Positions 25,475 through 33,921 of a DNA stretch of 44,466 nucleotides are shown here, piece after piece; position 1 is the first letter of the stretch; every line of letters begins with the position of its first letter. This DNA is from Bacillota bacterium (lineage in GTDB: Bacteria > Bacillota > Clostridia > Lachnospirales > Lachnospiraceae), in the NCBI GenBank assembly GCA_023411555.1, contig JAEYOQ010000009.1:1-44466 (forward strand), given 5' to 3'. The notes beneath the pieces were generated by a model. It made no database searches, had not been told where the DNA came from, and saw nothing but the letters and a program-made list of their open reading frames with translations. Position numbers and translations under genes: made by a program.

Positions 25475-26037
25475 TTCTTCTTACATTGTATTGGAGCTTC
25501 TTCCAGATTGGACTATTCAGTATAGGTGGAGGTTATGCCGCCCTGCCTTTAATTCAAGATCAGGTAGTGGATATTCATGGCTGGCTTACAATGACAGAGT
25601 TTGCGGATGTAGTAACCCTGTCCCAGATGACACCCGGACCAATTGCTATCAATGCAGCTTCCTTTATTGGAATACGGATGGGAGGTTTTCCCGGAGCAGT
25701 GATTGCGACCCTTGGCTGCGTTACACCTTCTATCATACTTTCTCTGATCTTAGCATATGTCTATTATCGTTATAGAGGACTCACGACCCTCCAGGGTATC
25801 ATGAAGGGACTACGGCCTGCAGTCGTTGCACTGATTACCTCGGCAGGAATATCCTTAGTTCTCTTGGCCTTCTGGAAAGAAGAAACGGCGATTACGGATT
25901 TAACGAAGGTAGATTTATTATCGGTAGTAATCTTTACAATAGCACTTTTTATTCTTCGTAAATGGAAGATAAGCCAGATTGCCATAATGATTGGAGCCGG
26001 AGTTATCGGTCTACTCGTCTATCCGTTCATAGCATAA
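25471..26037 (+). CDS. ChrA-family chromate transporter, second half
   Basis: A 188-residue CHR protein paired with the previous gene, its ATGA overlapping the previous stop. It has the signature again as SIGGGYAALPLIQDQVV and LSQMTPGPIAINAASFIGIRMGG, plus about six membrane helices. The two genes together equal one full-length ChrA. The start is within the GGAGG-rich end of the partner gene. An intrinsic terminator follows at 26062. Confidence 0.9.
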   Translation: MILLTLYWSFFQIGLFSIGGGYAALPLIQDQVVDIHGWLTMTEFADVVTLSQMTPGPIAINAASFIGIRMGGFPGAVIATLGCVTPSIILSLILAYVYYRYRGLTTLQGIMKGLRPAVVALITSAGISLVLLAFWKEETAITDLTKVDLLSVVIFTIALFILRKWKISQIAIMIGAGVIGLLVYPFIA

Positions 26038-26061
26038 ATTAATAAATCAACAAGCTTAGGG

Positions 26062-26097
26062 GTGTCCGATACCGTTTTGGTATCGGGCATCTTTTTT
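26062..26097 (+). terminator. intrinsic terminator of the chrA pair
   Basis: TGTCCGATACC pairs with GGTATCGGGCA around TTTT, then six T. Strong and well placed, 25 bases after the stop. Confidence 0.92.
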
Positions 26098-26322
26098 GAC
26101 TCTTCTTATGGTTTTATCGTAGGGAAGATTGGATTTATCATAGGTTTTACAACAATAAAATTAATATATTTGTAATAAATATTTAAAAAATATGTCATGA
26201 AATCCATGCAAGAAATCGCCATGGCTTTCAGCTGATTTTTCAGCAATCTTTCATCGATAAATGCCACGATAAAAGCTCTACAACTCCTTATTTTACTAAG
26301 AAAGTATTGATTCGCTATGTGG

Positions 26323-26351
26323 TTGACTTCTGGAAGTGATAGCTATATATA
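26323..26351 (+). promoter_or_regulatory. promoter of the CAP-domain gene
   Basis: TTGACT at 26323-26328, 17-base spacer, TATATA at 26346-26351. It is the best candidate in the ~400-base gap before the secreted protein gene. The rest of the gap holds only AT-rich sequence. Confidence 0.55.
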
Positions 26352-26499
26352 ATACCATATTTTAGGACGTATATTACCAGACTAAACCAATAATAAGGTA
26401 AGACCTGTGTCAAACACCAATATCTAACTATTGAACCCCCCTTGCCTATGTGTTACTCTAAGGGAGCAGCAGATAGTTACCATAAAGGAGGTACAAAAA

Positions 26500-27588
26500 A
26501 TGAAGAAACTTATAACAACATCAGTATGTACACTAGGGTTGACACTATTGAGCGCATTTGGTAATAATCAAAATTCATTGGATTTATCAAAGGATTTGAA
26601 TGCAATCACTAACACTACATCTGTAGAACAAGATGTTACAAACACAGATGTTCAGCAGAGTCTTCCTATAACAACAACCGCAGCAAAGGATGCTGTGGAT
26701 GAAAATACAGATAATAATGAAGTAAAAGCAGTACAAACTTCTACAAAGAAGAAAGCTACAAAGAAGAAAGCTACAAAGCAGAAAACTACAAAGAAGAAAG
26801 CAGCAGCAAAGAAGAATAAGAAAGCAGAAGCAAAAAGTACTACGAACAAAAGTAAAAGCAACAGCAGTGCGAAGTCTACGGACACCACAAAGAGCACTAG
26901 CAAGGCTCCGGAATTGGCTTATAAGAATATAGATTTATCCGATTGTGATAATTTAAAAGAGGTTGTCGTTGAGCTTCAGAAGAATGGCGTATCCAATGTG
27001 ACAATAAGCAATATTCAGAATAATAAATCACTGGAGGATATCGTTGCTTATTTCAATACGAATGGATCAAAAACGACTTCTACATCAAAGCCTGAAACGT
27101 CCAAGCCTACAACTACCACAACACCTACCCCTACAACAAAGCCTGAATCTACAAAGACTCCAGCAGCTACAACAAAGCCGAATACTACAACACAGTCTAG
27201 TAACTCCTCTGACGTAAGCGATTATGCTAATCAGGTTTTAAAGCTTGTGAATCAAGAACGTGCTAAGGCTGGGCTGTCTGCATTGACTACAAATACAACC
27301 TTAACGAATGCTGCAAACAAGCGAGCAAAAGAGACTGTGCAATCCTTCTCTCATACAAGACCTGATGGAACGAATTTCAGTACTGTTTTAAAGGAATTTA
27401 ATATTTCCTACCGTGCAGCTGGCGAGAATATTGCCTATGGTCAGAAGACTCCTCAGGAGGTTGTAACCGGATGGATGAATTCTCCCGGTCATAGAGCGAA
27501 TATCTTAAATGCGAATTTTGGTAAGATTGGTATTGGTGTATATAAATCCAATGGTGTGATCTACTGGTCTCAGTTGTTTACAAACTAA
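26500..27588 (+). CDS. secreted lysine-rich protein with C-terminal CAP domain (YkwD-like)
   Basis: The start at 26500 is taken because AAAGGAGG precedes it; it opens with a signal peptide (KKLITTSVCTLGLTLLSAF). Residues ~60-130 are extremely lysine-rich with a short repeat (KKKATKKKATKQKTTKKK). A small alpha/beta module (~140-190) and a Thr/Pro linker (~190-240) follow. The C-terminal CAP/SCP domain runs from about residue 245, with SHTRPDG, GENIAYG, GWMNSPGHRANIL and IGVYKSNGVIYWSQLF. Bacterial CAP proteins are secreted, and some bind the envelope or act during sporulation; no enzyme activity is established. The lysine block could bind teichoic acid or nucleic acid (inference). A terminator follows. 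Confidence 0.88.
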   Translation: MKKLITTSVCTLGLTLLSAFGNNQNSLDLSKDLNAITNTTSVEQDVTNTDVQQSLPITTTAAKDAVDENTDNNEVKAVQTSTKKKATKKKATKQKTTKKKAAAKKNKKAEAKSTTNKSKSNSSAKSTDTTKSTSKAPELAYKNIDLSDCDNLKEVVVELQKNGVSNVTISNIQNNKSLEDIVAYFNTNGSKTTSTSKPETSKPTTTTTPTPTTKPESTKTPAATTKPNTTTQSSNSSDVSDYANQVLKLVNQERAKAGLSALTTNTTLTNAANKRAKETVQSFSHTRPDGTNFSTVLKEFNISYRAAGENIAYGQKTPQEVVTGWMNSPGHRANILNANFGKIGIGVYKSNGVIYWSQLFTN

Positions 27589-27670
27589 TATAAATGTTTT
27601 ACCGAGCCTTTCGATTGATAAGCAATTAAGTTATATAGATAAGATGAATTAATACATTTATCATAAATAA

Positions 27671-27708
27671 GAAAAAGGAGTACCGAAAAAGAGGGTACTC
27701 CTTTTTCT
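27671..27708 (+). terminator. intrinsic terminator of the CAP-domain gene
   Basis: AAAAAGGAGTACC pairs with GGGTACTCCTTTTT (loop of eight), with the T-run partly in the stem. The stem also has an A-run on its left, so it may work on both strands. Confidence 0.88.
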
Positions 27709-27850
27709 TGTTCAAGGATAATATATTAATGCCTAAGGAATGTTGGGGATATTGGCATCCTCTTCTTAATATAATGTGAGTAAAGAGGAAAGATGATAAA
27801 ATCTTCAGTAAGTGAATCGATTGAGGGTTGCCACAGAATGGGGGATTGAT

Positions 27851-28606
27851 TTGGACATAATGATAGAAGGGTTAATAAAGAATATGTGGGAGTATCGATA
27901 TCTGCCTTATTACCGGGAGTGTAATGCAAAAAGGTATATTAGTTATAAGCTGACCCACAATGAACTACCATGGGGGGATATTATTACACAAGTTGAGATA
28001 GGCTTGGACTACGGGTTCTATTCAAAGGTTAGTCCGATTATATGTCCGGATAGACCTACAGTTCTGGTGAATAAGTACTGTCAGCTCCCAAGAGATTATA
28101 TTCCGGGAGATTTGGAGATGATTACGCCGGATTATAACGAGTCAACGCTGTTACTTCGTCATGTAGCCCGAATCTATTTTGAAGCTATGTGCCTTGCCGC
28201 AGAGCAGGAGGGGCTTATACTGAAAGCAATATCAACCTTTCGAAGCTTTATCTACCAAGAACGGGTGTATCATAAGAATTGGAAGGAGGAGATACCGCTC
28301 ACAGAGTACCAGAAAGAAAGAGATAAGGTATCTGCAAGGGCGGGACACAGTGAACATCAGACGGGTTTGGCTGTAGATATTAACGACCTGGAGGAAACCT
28401 TTGCAGACACAGCGGAGGGAATATGGTTGGCTGAGAATTCACATAAATATGGATTTATACTGAGATATCCCAAGGGCAAGGAACATATTACGGGATATAA
28501 TTATGAGCCCTGGCATTTTCGGTATATTGGCATGGATCTGGCTATAAGACTGCGTCAAAGCAGACTTACCTATGATGAATATTATGTAAGATTTTTACGG
28601 AATTAA
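27851..28606 (+). CDS. VanY/DacB-like D-alanyl-D-alanine (or L,D) carboxypeptidase
   Basis: A ~250-residue M15B-type zinc peptidase. The metal-binding motif is SEHQTGLAVDIND and the second is EPWHFRYIG. These give a Zn-dependent carboxypeptidase that trims D-Ala from peptidoglycan stem peptides. Unusually no signal peptide or membrane anchor is visible; the N-terminus is MIEGLIKNMWEYRYLPYY, so it may be cytoplasmic (recycling) or a non-classical form. The start is uncertain: TTG 27851 lies five bases after GGGGGA; GTG 27812 and ATG 27860 are the alternatives, none with an ideal site. Confidence 0.8.
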   Translation: MDIMIEGLIKNMWEYRYLPYYRECNAKRYISYKLTHNELPWGDIITQVEIGLDYGFYSKVSPIICPDRPTVLVNKYCQLPRDYIPGDLEMITPDYNESTLLLRHVARIYFEAMCLAAEQEGLILKAISTFRSFIYQERVYHKNWKEEIPLTEYQKERDKVSARAGHSEHQTGLAVDINDLEETFADTAEGIWLAENSHKYGFILRYPKGKEHITGYNYEPWHFRYIGMDLAIRLRQSRLTYDEYYVRFLRN

Positions 28607-28676
28607 GAGCAAGCTAGCGCTTTGCTACAATTCGAACTGAATTTACTGTGTAATCTTATACAGTATGAAATAGACT

Positions 28677-28738
28677 TAGCTGTGTTCCTTCATTTTCACA
28701 ACTAGTAATGGTTGTAACGAAAAGAATGAGCACAGCTA
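28677..28738. terminator. bidirectional hairpin between convergent genes
   Basis: TAGCTGTG at 28677-28684 pairs with CACAGCTA at 28731-28738, and ACAAC with GTTGT inside. It separates the carboxypeptidase (+) from the rubrerythrin-like gene (-). Confidence 0.6.
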
Positions 28739-28794
28739 TCCTTATATCAACTTAATGTGTTTGATATGAATGAGACTTTTCTTTACAGAAGTCA

Positions 28795-29337
28795 TTATAT
28801 GACATCGTTCGCGTATAACCTATAATAGCCCTGAGGAAATGTACAGACCGGGCAGATCTCAGGGGCACAAAGACCACTCATAATATTCCCGCATTGCATA
28901 CAGATCCAGAGGCTTTCAACCGGCTGACAATACAACTCCCCGCGAATCAGCTCATCATGTAATCTCCTAAATCTCAAGTCATGATTTAATTCGATATTTG
29001 CAATTCCATTGAACAGTGATGCTATATAATCGTAACCCTCTTCACGAGCAATTCGGGCATATTCCCGAAATAGATTGTCGCCTACATTTTCTTCCCATTC
29101 ATAGGAACTTTGAAGGTTATTCTCTGTGTTTGGCAAAACTCCTTGGTTTAGTTGTCGCATCCAAATCCTGGCATGCTCCCTTTCATTTCTGGCAGTGACT
29201 TCATATATTGAAGCAATCTCTATATAACCCTCTAGCCTAGCTTGGTCTGCAAATAATTCATAACGGGTATTTGCTTCAGCTTCAATGTTATATGCATTTA
29301 ATAGGTTTTGATATGTTCTACTTTGTTGAAAATCCAT
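28795..29337 (-). CDS. rubrerythrin family protein
   Basis: A 180-residue protein: an N-terminal four-helix bundle with diiron glutamates (NIEAEANTRYELFADQA, ARNEREHARIW, REEGYDYIASLFNGIANIELNH) and a C-terminal rubredoxin-like domain with C-x2-C pairs (CMQCGN and CPVC). Rubrerythrins reduce H2O2 with electrons from rubredoxin/NADH and protect anaerobes against oxygen. The ATG at 29337 follows GGAGAGG. It is a monocistronic minus-strand unit. The spacing of the N-terminal iron ligands looks normal. Confidence 0.88.
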   Translation of the reverse strand: MDFQQSRTYQNLLNAYNIEAEANTRYELFADQARLEGYIEIASIYEVTARNEREHARIWMRQLNQGVLPNTENNLQSSYEWEENVGDNLFREYARIAREEGYDYIASLFNGIANIELNHDLRFRRLHDELIRGELYCQPVESLWICMQCGNIMSGLCAPEICPVCTFPQGYYRLYANDVI

Positions 29338-29580
29338 AGCCTCTCCAATAAAACACTGTATAGTTTTATATAATCATATGTCCCACAAGTGAGATTTATC
29401 ACTAATCCAATACTTGTAACTTCTATAATTACACGATTATTCTAAGTCTACATTTGAGTAACTATCTCCATTCATTCGCAAATTATAGTAAAAAATGGTT
29501 CCTTTTATAAATAAAAATATGGAAATAATAACTAAAACATGGTATCATTGTATTCTAGGATGTCTTATTGGGGGAAAAAT

Positions 29581-30387
29581 ATGGAGAATGCGAGTGCTTA
29601 TAAGAAGGTAATAACTGTTATTGCTTTATTGGTCATGGTTGCTGTAAATATGCATGCTAATCTAGTAGCTATCAATGGAATTACTACAGGTGATATTATT
29701 TATATTTATCCATCATTGATTACACCCGCAGATTATACATTTTTGATTTGGCCCGTTATCTATTTTCTTTTATTCGGATATGCTGTGTACCAATTAGAAC
29801 GCTTCCGATTTATAAGAAAACTGGAAACCAAGATATTCGATTTGATTCGAGTACTCTTTATCCTATCCTGCTTATGTAATATAATATGGATTTTTGCCTG
29901 GCATTATAGATATATTGCTTTATCACTGATGTTAATCGTGGTATTACTAGTATGCTTAAGAATTATTAATAAATATATATACTCGGAAGAGCTTTCTTTT
30001 TCGGAGAAGGTTTTCCTTAGGCTACCCTTTAGTATTTATTATGGGTGGATAACGGCTATAGTGGTAGTCAATACCGCTGTACTCCTGATAAGTATAGGCT
30101 GGTCCGGTTTCGGAATTTCAACAAGACTATGGGCAATCGTAGCTATACTGATTGTATTATTCATAGCATTCTTCAATACCTTGAAGAATAAAAGCCTTGC
30201 ATATGCAGCTACAGTAATTTGGGCTTATATCGGAATGATCATGAAGCATATCTCAAAAAGTGGCTATAATCGTGAGTACCCAGAGGTTAAGATAGCAATC
30301 ATTATTTGTATTATTTGTCTATTAATTGAGATGGGATATGTATTTATTAAAGAAAAGAGTTTTCATTATTACTTAGAAAGGAGATAG
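29581..30387 (+). CDS. TspO/MBR-like membrane protein
   Basis: A 268-residue polytopic protein with about seven or eight helices. The start at 29581 is chosen for its GGGGG site and MENASAYKK end; a longer reading from 29539 lacks one. The segment NGITTGDIIYIYPSLITPADYTFLIWPVIYFLLFGYAVYQ matches the conserved region of long clostridial TspO-like (tryptophan-rich sensory) proteins. Their ligand (porphyrin or tetrapyrrole) and role are poorly known. The Fpg-like gene starts seven bases downstream, so they are probably co-transcribed. Confidence 0.7.
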   Translation: MENASAYKKVITVIALLVMVAVNMHANLVAINGITTGDIIYIYPSLITPADYTFLIWPVIYFLLFGYAVYQLERFRFIRKLETKIFDLIRVLFILSCLCNIIWIFAWHYRYIALSLMLIVVLLVCLRIINKYIYSEELSFSEKVFLRLPFSIYYGWITAIVVVNTAVLLISIGWSGFGISTRLWAIVAILIVLFIAFFNTLKNKSLAYAATVIWAYIGMIMKHISKSGYNREYPEVKIAIIICIICLLIEMGYVFIKEKSFHYYLERR

Positions 30388-30394
30388 TGGTGAT

Positions 30395-31219
30395 ATGCTT
30401 GAGATGGTGGAAGCAAGGATCTTATCGGATCAAATGAATGAAGTCATTCGTGGTAAACGAATCATAAAGGTGACCACGCAATCATCACCTCATAAATTTG
30501 CTTTCTTTCACGGTGATCCCCAGACCTATGACGAATTACTGAGAGGACGCATCATTGGAACAGCAGGACCCAATGGTGGACAAGTCAGGTTGGAGATTGA
30601 GGATTTGATTTTTGTATTCGGAGATGGTGTGGACTTAAGGTATTGTGAGAAGAATACTAAGCGTCCCGTGAAGCATCAGTTGCTGATTGAATTTGAGGAT
30701 GGATCGGCTATGAGTGGTTCAGTTCAGATGTATGGCTTCATGTTGTGTGTAAATGAGAAGGAATTTGATAATCCATATTATTTTGTTGCGAAGGAGAAGC
30801 CCTCACCTCTGAGTGATCGGTTTGACAAGGATTATTTCAAGAAAATTCTTACAGAACCGGGAGCACAGAAGCTAAGCGCGAAGGCTATTCTGGCTACAGG
30901 ACAAAGAATACCGGGTCTGGGAAATGGTATCCTACAGGATATCCTTTATTATGCTGGAATTCATCCGAAGAGAAAGGTAGGGACCTTCCAAGGGGAAGAT
31001 GTGGACAGGCTTTATCAGTCCGTTAAGGATACACCGGAAAAAATGATAGCTACGGGAGGAAGAGACACGGAGAAGGACCTCTACGGTACTCCTGGCAGAT
31101 ATATAACAAGACTGAGTAAGAAGACTGTTGGGAAGCCTTGTCCGTCCTGCGGTCATATCATTCAAAAGGAAGCTTATCTTGGGGGAAGTATCTATTATTG
31201 TGATGGTTGTCAGAGTTAA
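30395..31219 (+). CDS. Fpg/Nei-family DNA glycosylase-like protein
   Basis: A 274-residue protein with the H2TH fold (QRIPGLGNGILQDILYYAGIHP) and a C-terminal zinc finger (CPSCGHIIQKEAYLGGSIYYCDGCQ). These are diagnostic for formamidopyrimidine/endonuclease VIII proteins that excise oxidised bases. In classical enzymes the N-terminus is MPELPE, with P2 the catalytic nucleophile and E3 essential. Here it is MLEMVEAR: E3 is kept, P2 is Leu and P5 is Val. The Leu is shared by a clostridial subgroup in my memory, but the loss of the proline amine makes glycosylase activity uncertain. The ATG follows GAAAGGAGATAGTGGTGAT. Confidence 0.8.
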   Translation: MLEMVEARILSDQMNEVIRGKRIIKVTTQSSPHKFAFFHGDPQTYDELLRGRIIGTAGPNGGQVRLEIEDLIFVFGDGVDLRYCEKNTKRPVKHQLLIEFEDGSAMSGSVQMYGFMLCVNEKEFDNPYYFVAKEKPSPLSDRFDKDYFKKILTEPGAQKLSAKAILATGQRIPGLGNGILQDILYYAGIHPKRKVGTFQGEDVDRLYQSVKDTPEKMIATGGRDTEKDLYGTPGRYITRLSKKTVGKPCPSCGHIIQKEAYLGGSIYYCDGCQS

Positions 31220-31259
31220 TTAACAGTGGATTATCGTTCATAGTTATAATATGAAGAGA

Positions 31260-31351
31260 GGCTGCTTCATAATCATAGTCTGTAAAGGTAAGGTCAGACA
31301 TCGCATAACGCACTGCTATGCTTACCTAAAGAAATATGATATGAAACAGCC
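31260..31351. other. large structured intergenic element
   Basis: GGCTGCTTCAT ... ATCATA pairs with TATGAT ... ATGAAACAGCC across ~90 bases, with an inner GGTAAG/CTTACC stem and a GTCTG/CAGAC hairpin competing within it. It lies between the Fpg-like gene (+) and the convergent DUF2935 gene (-). It is larger than a simple terminator and lacks a T-run; it could be a small structured RNA or a repeat. Confidence 0.45.
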
Positions 31352-31415
31352 GCTTTATTGCAGTGTTAGTTTAGGTTATACAACACAGAAGGAAGCTTAC
31401 CTTGTAATAATTCCT

Positions 31416-32228
31416 TTAGAGCTCTAGTCTGGGCCTGGTAGGATCGCAATCAGGTCTTTTAATAGTAGAAGAGCTCTGTGATAATTTCCATAAATAATAG
31501 CATTCTTCTCTGGACATATGATCTGCCATCAGTGGCATCAGTGTTCCTAGTACCTTATGATCGGTACGTTTATCCTGTAGCGAATCAAGATATTCGGTAA
31601 AACTTTGAATTGCAGCCGCAGCTTGTTCGTTCAATCTGGTCAAGGCAGGAAAGGCTGTAAGCTCCGTACGCAGATATCCGTTCATGATGAGGGCCTTCAT
31701 ATACAGATCTTGAAACTGTATCTTGTATTGGCAGGCCAGATCAATCAAATCTGCTTCGATGAAGTCGAGCTCAGCTGCTATGGAAGCAGCATGACCGATT
31801 GCATCAGAAAGCCATAGCATGTGATAATGAAGAGGATGTATTATGCTGGGAAGGTTATTACTTAGATTACTTAATACATAAAGATATTCCTCCAGTTCGT
31901 TAACCATATCATTGATGAAGGAGGGAGGTAAATGTATTTTTAAGTCTGAGTCAAGGGACATGGATAGCAGCTCTAGCTTGAACTCCCTTAACCGGTAAGC
32001 TGCTTCGTAAGCATTCTTATTTAACTTCTCAAGAGTTTCCTCATCCAAAGACTGGTGGGCTTCTTCAAGTAGGTTATCAAAAAGAAGAATGAACTCCTGA
32101 GCTAACAGGATGTATTCAGTCTCTGTTGGTGCCAGAGAAAAGAAGATAAATCTGGAGTGATCGCCGAGTATCTGAAGCCAAAAACGGTGCTCAAAGACAG
32201 TAGCTTCTATATTAATCGGAGTAACCAA
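31416..32228 (-). CDS. DUF2935 family protein
   Basis: An all-helical protein of about 270 residues with the DUF2935 start FEHRFWLQILGDHSRFIF and a second repeated helix set later (LHYHMLWLSDAIGHAAS). The fold is a ferritin-like/helical bundle whose function is not established. The start is set at TTG 32228 because AGGAGG sits seven bases before it; the ATG at 32255 would place AGGAGG inside the gene. It is separate from the upstream YitT gene by a terminator at 32380-32336. Confidence 0.85.
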   Translation of the reverse strand: MVTPINIEATVFEHRFWLQILGDHSRFIFFSLAPTETEYILLAQEFILLFDNLLEEAHQSLDEETLEKLNKNAYEAAYRLREFKLELLSMSLDSDLKIHLPPSFINDMVNELEEYLYVLSNLSNNLPSIIHPLHYHMLWLSDAIGHAASIAAELDFIEADLIDLACQYKIQFQDLYMKALIMNGYLRTELTAFPALTRLNEQAAAAIQSFTEYLDSLQDKRTDHKVLGTLMPLMADHMSREECYYLWKLSQSSSTIKRPDCDPTRPRLEL

Positions 32229-32335
32229 GTGAATTCCTCCTGTAACATTATTCATTTTAATATATGCCTAAGAATGCTATTTTATTAGAACAAGATGAAC
32301 GGATAAAATTACGTAAACCATTTATTTCATGAAAT

Positions 32336-32380
32336 AAAAAAATCATAGAAAGAAGGAGATGATCCTTCATTCCTATGATT
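32336..32380 (-). terminator. intrinsic terminator of yitT
   Basis: On the minus strand AATCATAGGAATGAAGG pairs with CCTTCTTTCTATGATT (one mismatch) and is followed by a run of T. It lies 38 bases beyond the YitT stop. Confidence 0.85.
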
Positions 32381-32417
32381 TGATGAATACCTATTCCTTG
32401 CATTATTATGTTGTGGA

Positions 32418-33281
32418 TTATCCTCGGAAACCGCGTCCGATAATCTCGCTGGTATTTGTTATTAATATGAAAGCGTCCGGGTCTATTTGCTTAATATACT
32501 TTCTTAGTGTAACGGCCTGGGAACGATTCATAACGGTAAGCACGATACTTTTTTCCTTTTCAGTAAAGGCTCCTTTAGCATCGAAGACTGTGGCACTTCG
32601 ATGAAGCGTATTGATAATGAAATCGCAGATTGGTTTCGGATTAACACAGATAATCGTGAAGTACTTATTAAGGTTCAAATTCTCGATTACGTTATCAACC
32701 AGAGTTGATTTTAATAATAAGCCTAAGACGGATAGTAATCCAGTAGTAACGCCAAAGACCGGAAATACTGCAACGGTAAGTAAAAAGTCTGTCAACAATA
32801 GTGAACGGCCGATATCAAGGTTGGTGTATTTCTTAAGAAGCATGGCGATGACATCAGTACCGCCGGTTGAAGCTCCGATATTAAAAAGCAAAGCGGAACC
32901 GATTGAGGGAAGGATAACGGCAAAGGCAAGCTCTAATGCAGGTTCGTTCGTAAGAGGTTTGTCCAGTGGTACGAGGATTTCGAATACCCGTAGGGAGAGA
33001 GATAATAATAAGCTTCCATAAACGGTTCGGTTTCCAAAGCTCTTGCCTAAAGTTATATAACCAACAATTAAGAGGATAATATTGATAATTAATACGATGG
33101 TACCGGAGCTGACACTGCTTCCGAAGAAACTGCTTAATATGATTGCCATACCCGTAACTCCTCCGGTCGAAAAGTTATTCGGGAATTTGAAGAAATAAAC
33201 ACCAATCACTACCAGCATGACACCGATGGTAATGAGTGTATATTCTTTTAGCTTTTGAAGTATAATATTTTGTGACTTCAC
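32418..33281 (-). CDS. YitT family membrane protein (DUF161/DUF2179)
   Basis: A 287-residue protein with about six helices (residues ~12-190) and a C-terminal soluble DUF2179 domain (LNKYFTIICVNPKPIC ... FILITNTSEIIGRGF). The segment FFKFPNNFSTGGVTGMAIIL is typical for YitT. These proteins are abundant in Firmicutes and their role is unknown. GTG start at 33281, five bases after AGGAGG. A monocistronic unit with its own terminator. Confidence 0.9.
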   Translation of the reverse strand: MKSQNIILQKLKEYTLITIGVMLVVIGVYFFKFPNNFSTGGVTGMAIILSSFFGSSVSSGTIVLIINIILLIVGYITLGKSFGNRTVYGSLLLSLSLRVFEILVPLDKPLTNEPALELAFAVILPSIGSALLFNIGASTGGTDVIAMLLKKYTNLDIGRSLLLTDFLLTVAVFPVFGVTTGLLSVLGLLLKSTLVDNVIENLNLNKYFTIICVNPKPICDFIINTLHRSATVFDAKGAFTEKEKSIVLTVMNRSQAVTLRKYIKQIDPDAFILITNTSEIIGRGFRG

Positions 33282-33517
33282 TGGAACCTCCTTGCGTGAT
33301 TCTATATAATTATCACCAACAAAAAGTATATATCAAGGGGTCGAAAAGTCAAGGAAAATTATTTTGCCAAAGCAAGTAATATTTACATGAAGATACAATA
33401 AATAGAGGTTACATGAAGTTGCAAATCACAGACAATGCATAAAGATATGCAATCGACATGTATTAAAGCGGTTGAGATATTGTTTGCAATAAATATACAA
33501 AATATTTTAAATAATGG

Positions 33518-33546
33518 TTGCATATAGTAAATTTATCCATTATAAT
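33518..33546 (+). promoter_or_regulatory. promoter of the rsgA attenuator unit
   Basis: TTGCAT at 33518-33523, exactly 17 bases, then a perfect TATAAT at 33541-33546. Transcription should start near 33553 and give a leader of about 370 bases before the first conventional ORF. Confidence 0.75.
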
Positions 33547-33613
33547 AGCTGTGTAATAAGATGATTATACTCAATATCAGAGGGTGACCTTTGATTCGAA
33601 AGGAGATGTTTGA

Positions 33614-33646
33614 ATGTTGGCATTTAGAATGGTGGTTTATAGCTAA
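33614..33646 (+). CDS. 10-aa leader peptide MLAFRMVVYS
   Basis: A mini-ORF (ATG to TAA) just after GAAAGGAGATGTTTGA, one of the best ribosome sites in the region. It lies in the rsgA leader and is followed by alternative pairings and two tandem terminators. Short leader peptides like this are used to sense stalled ribosomes. Translation is inferred only from the site and the layout. Confidence 0.55.
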   Translation: MLAFRMVVYS

Positions 33647-33737
33647 CTTCATATTGGGCATACAAGCTGGGAGCTTCGTTCTATGCTTTGGGATGCCGTA
33701 CGAGTAACCTTTCGTGAATACCATGACCAATGTAGTG

Positions 33738-33762
33738 GCACACTTTAGGGTGTGTTATTTTT
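33738..33762 (+). terminator. first leader terminator
   Basis: CACAC (33739-33743) pairs with GTGTG (33750-33754), extended by a G-U pair, and is followed by TATTTTT. It is about 90 bases after the leader peptide. Confidence 0.6.
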
Positions 33763-33782
33763 GTGCTTAAAATACGGCATCG

Positions 33783-33825
33783 GCCAAAGGCAGCGCGATG
33801 AAAAGGGCTGCTTTTGGCTATTTTT
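33783..33825 (+). terminator. second leader terminator
   Basis: GCCAAAGGCAGC pairs with GCTGCTTTTGGC (one wobble, 12-base loop), followed by TATTTTT. A strong intrinsic terminator located upstream of rsgA, so read-through must occur for expression. Confidence 0.85.
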
Positions 33826-33921
33826 ATGCCCAAATGAAGCTGGATTAACCTGAGAAAATGCAAGAAGAAAAGTGAGACGATAACAAAAAAGAATTTAACG
33901 ATAAGAAAGGAGCGATTTTAT

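Noticed and set aside
26652..26903. Hydrophobic minus-strand ORF (LLLLFVVLF-type) over the CAP gene
   Set aside because: It is the antisense reading of the lysine-rich block; AAG/AAA codons read backwards give Leu/Phe.
29400..29460. PerR-like box upstream of the rubrerythrin-like gene (ATAAT ... ATTAT)
   Set aside because: The half-sites are six bases apart rather than one, so the match to the PerR consensus fails.
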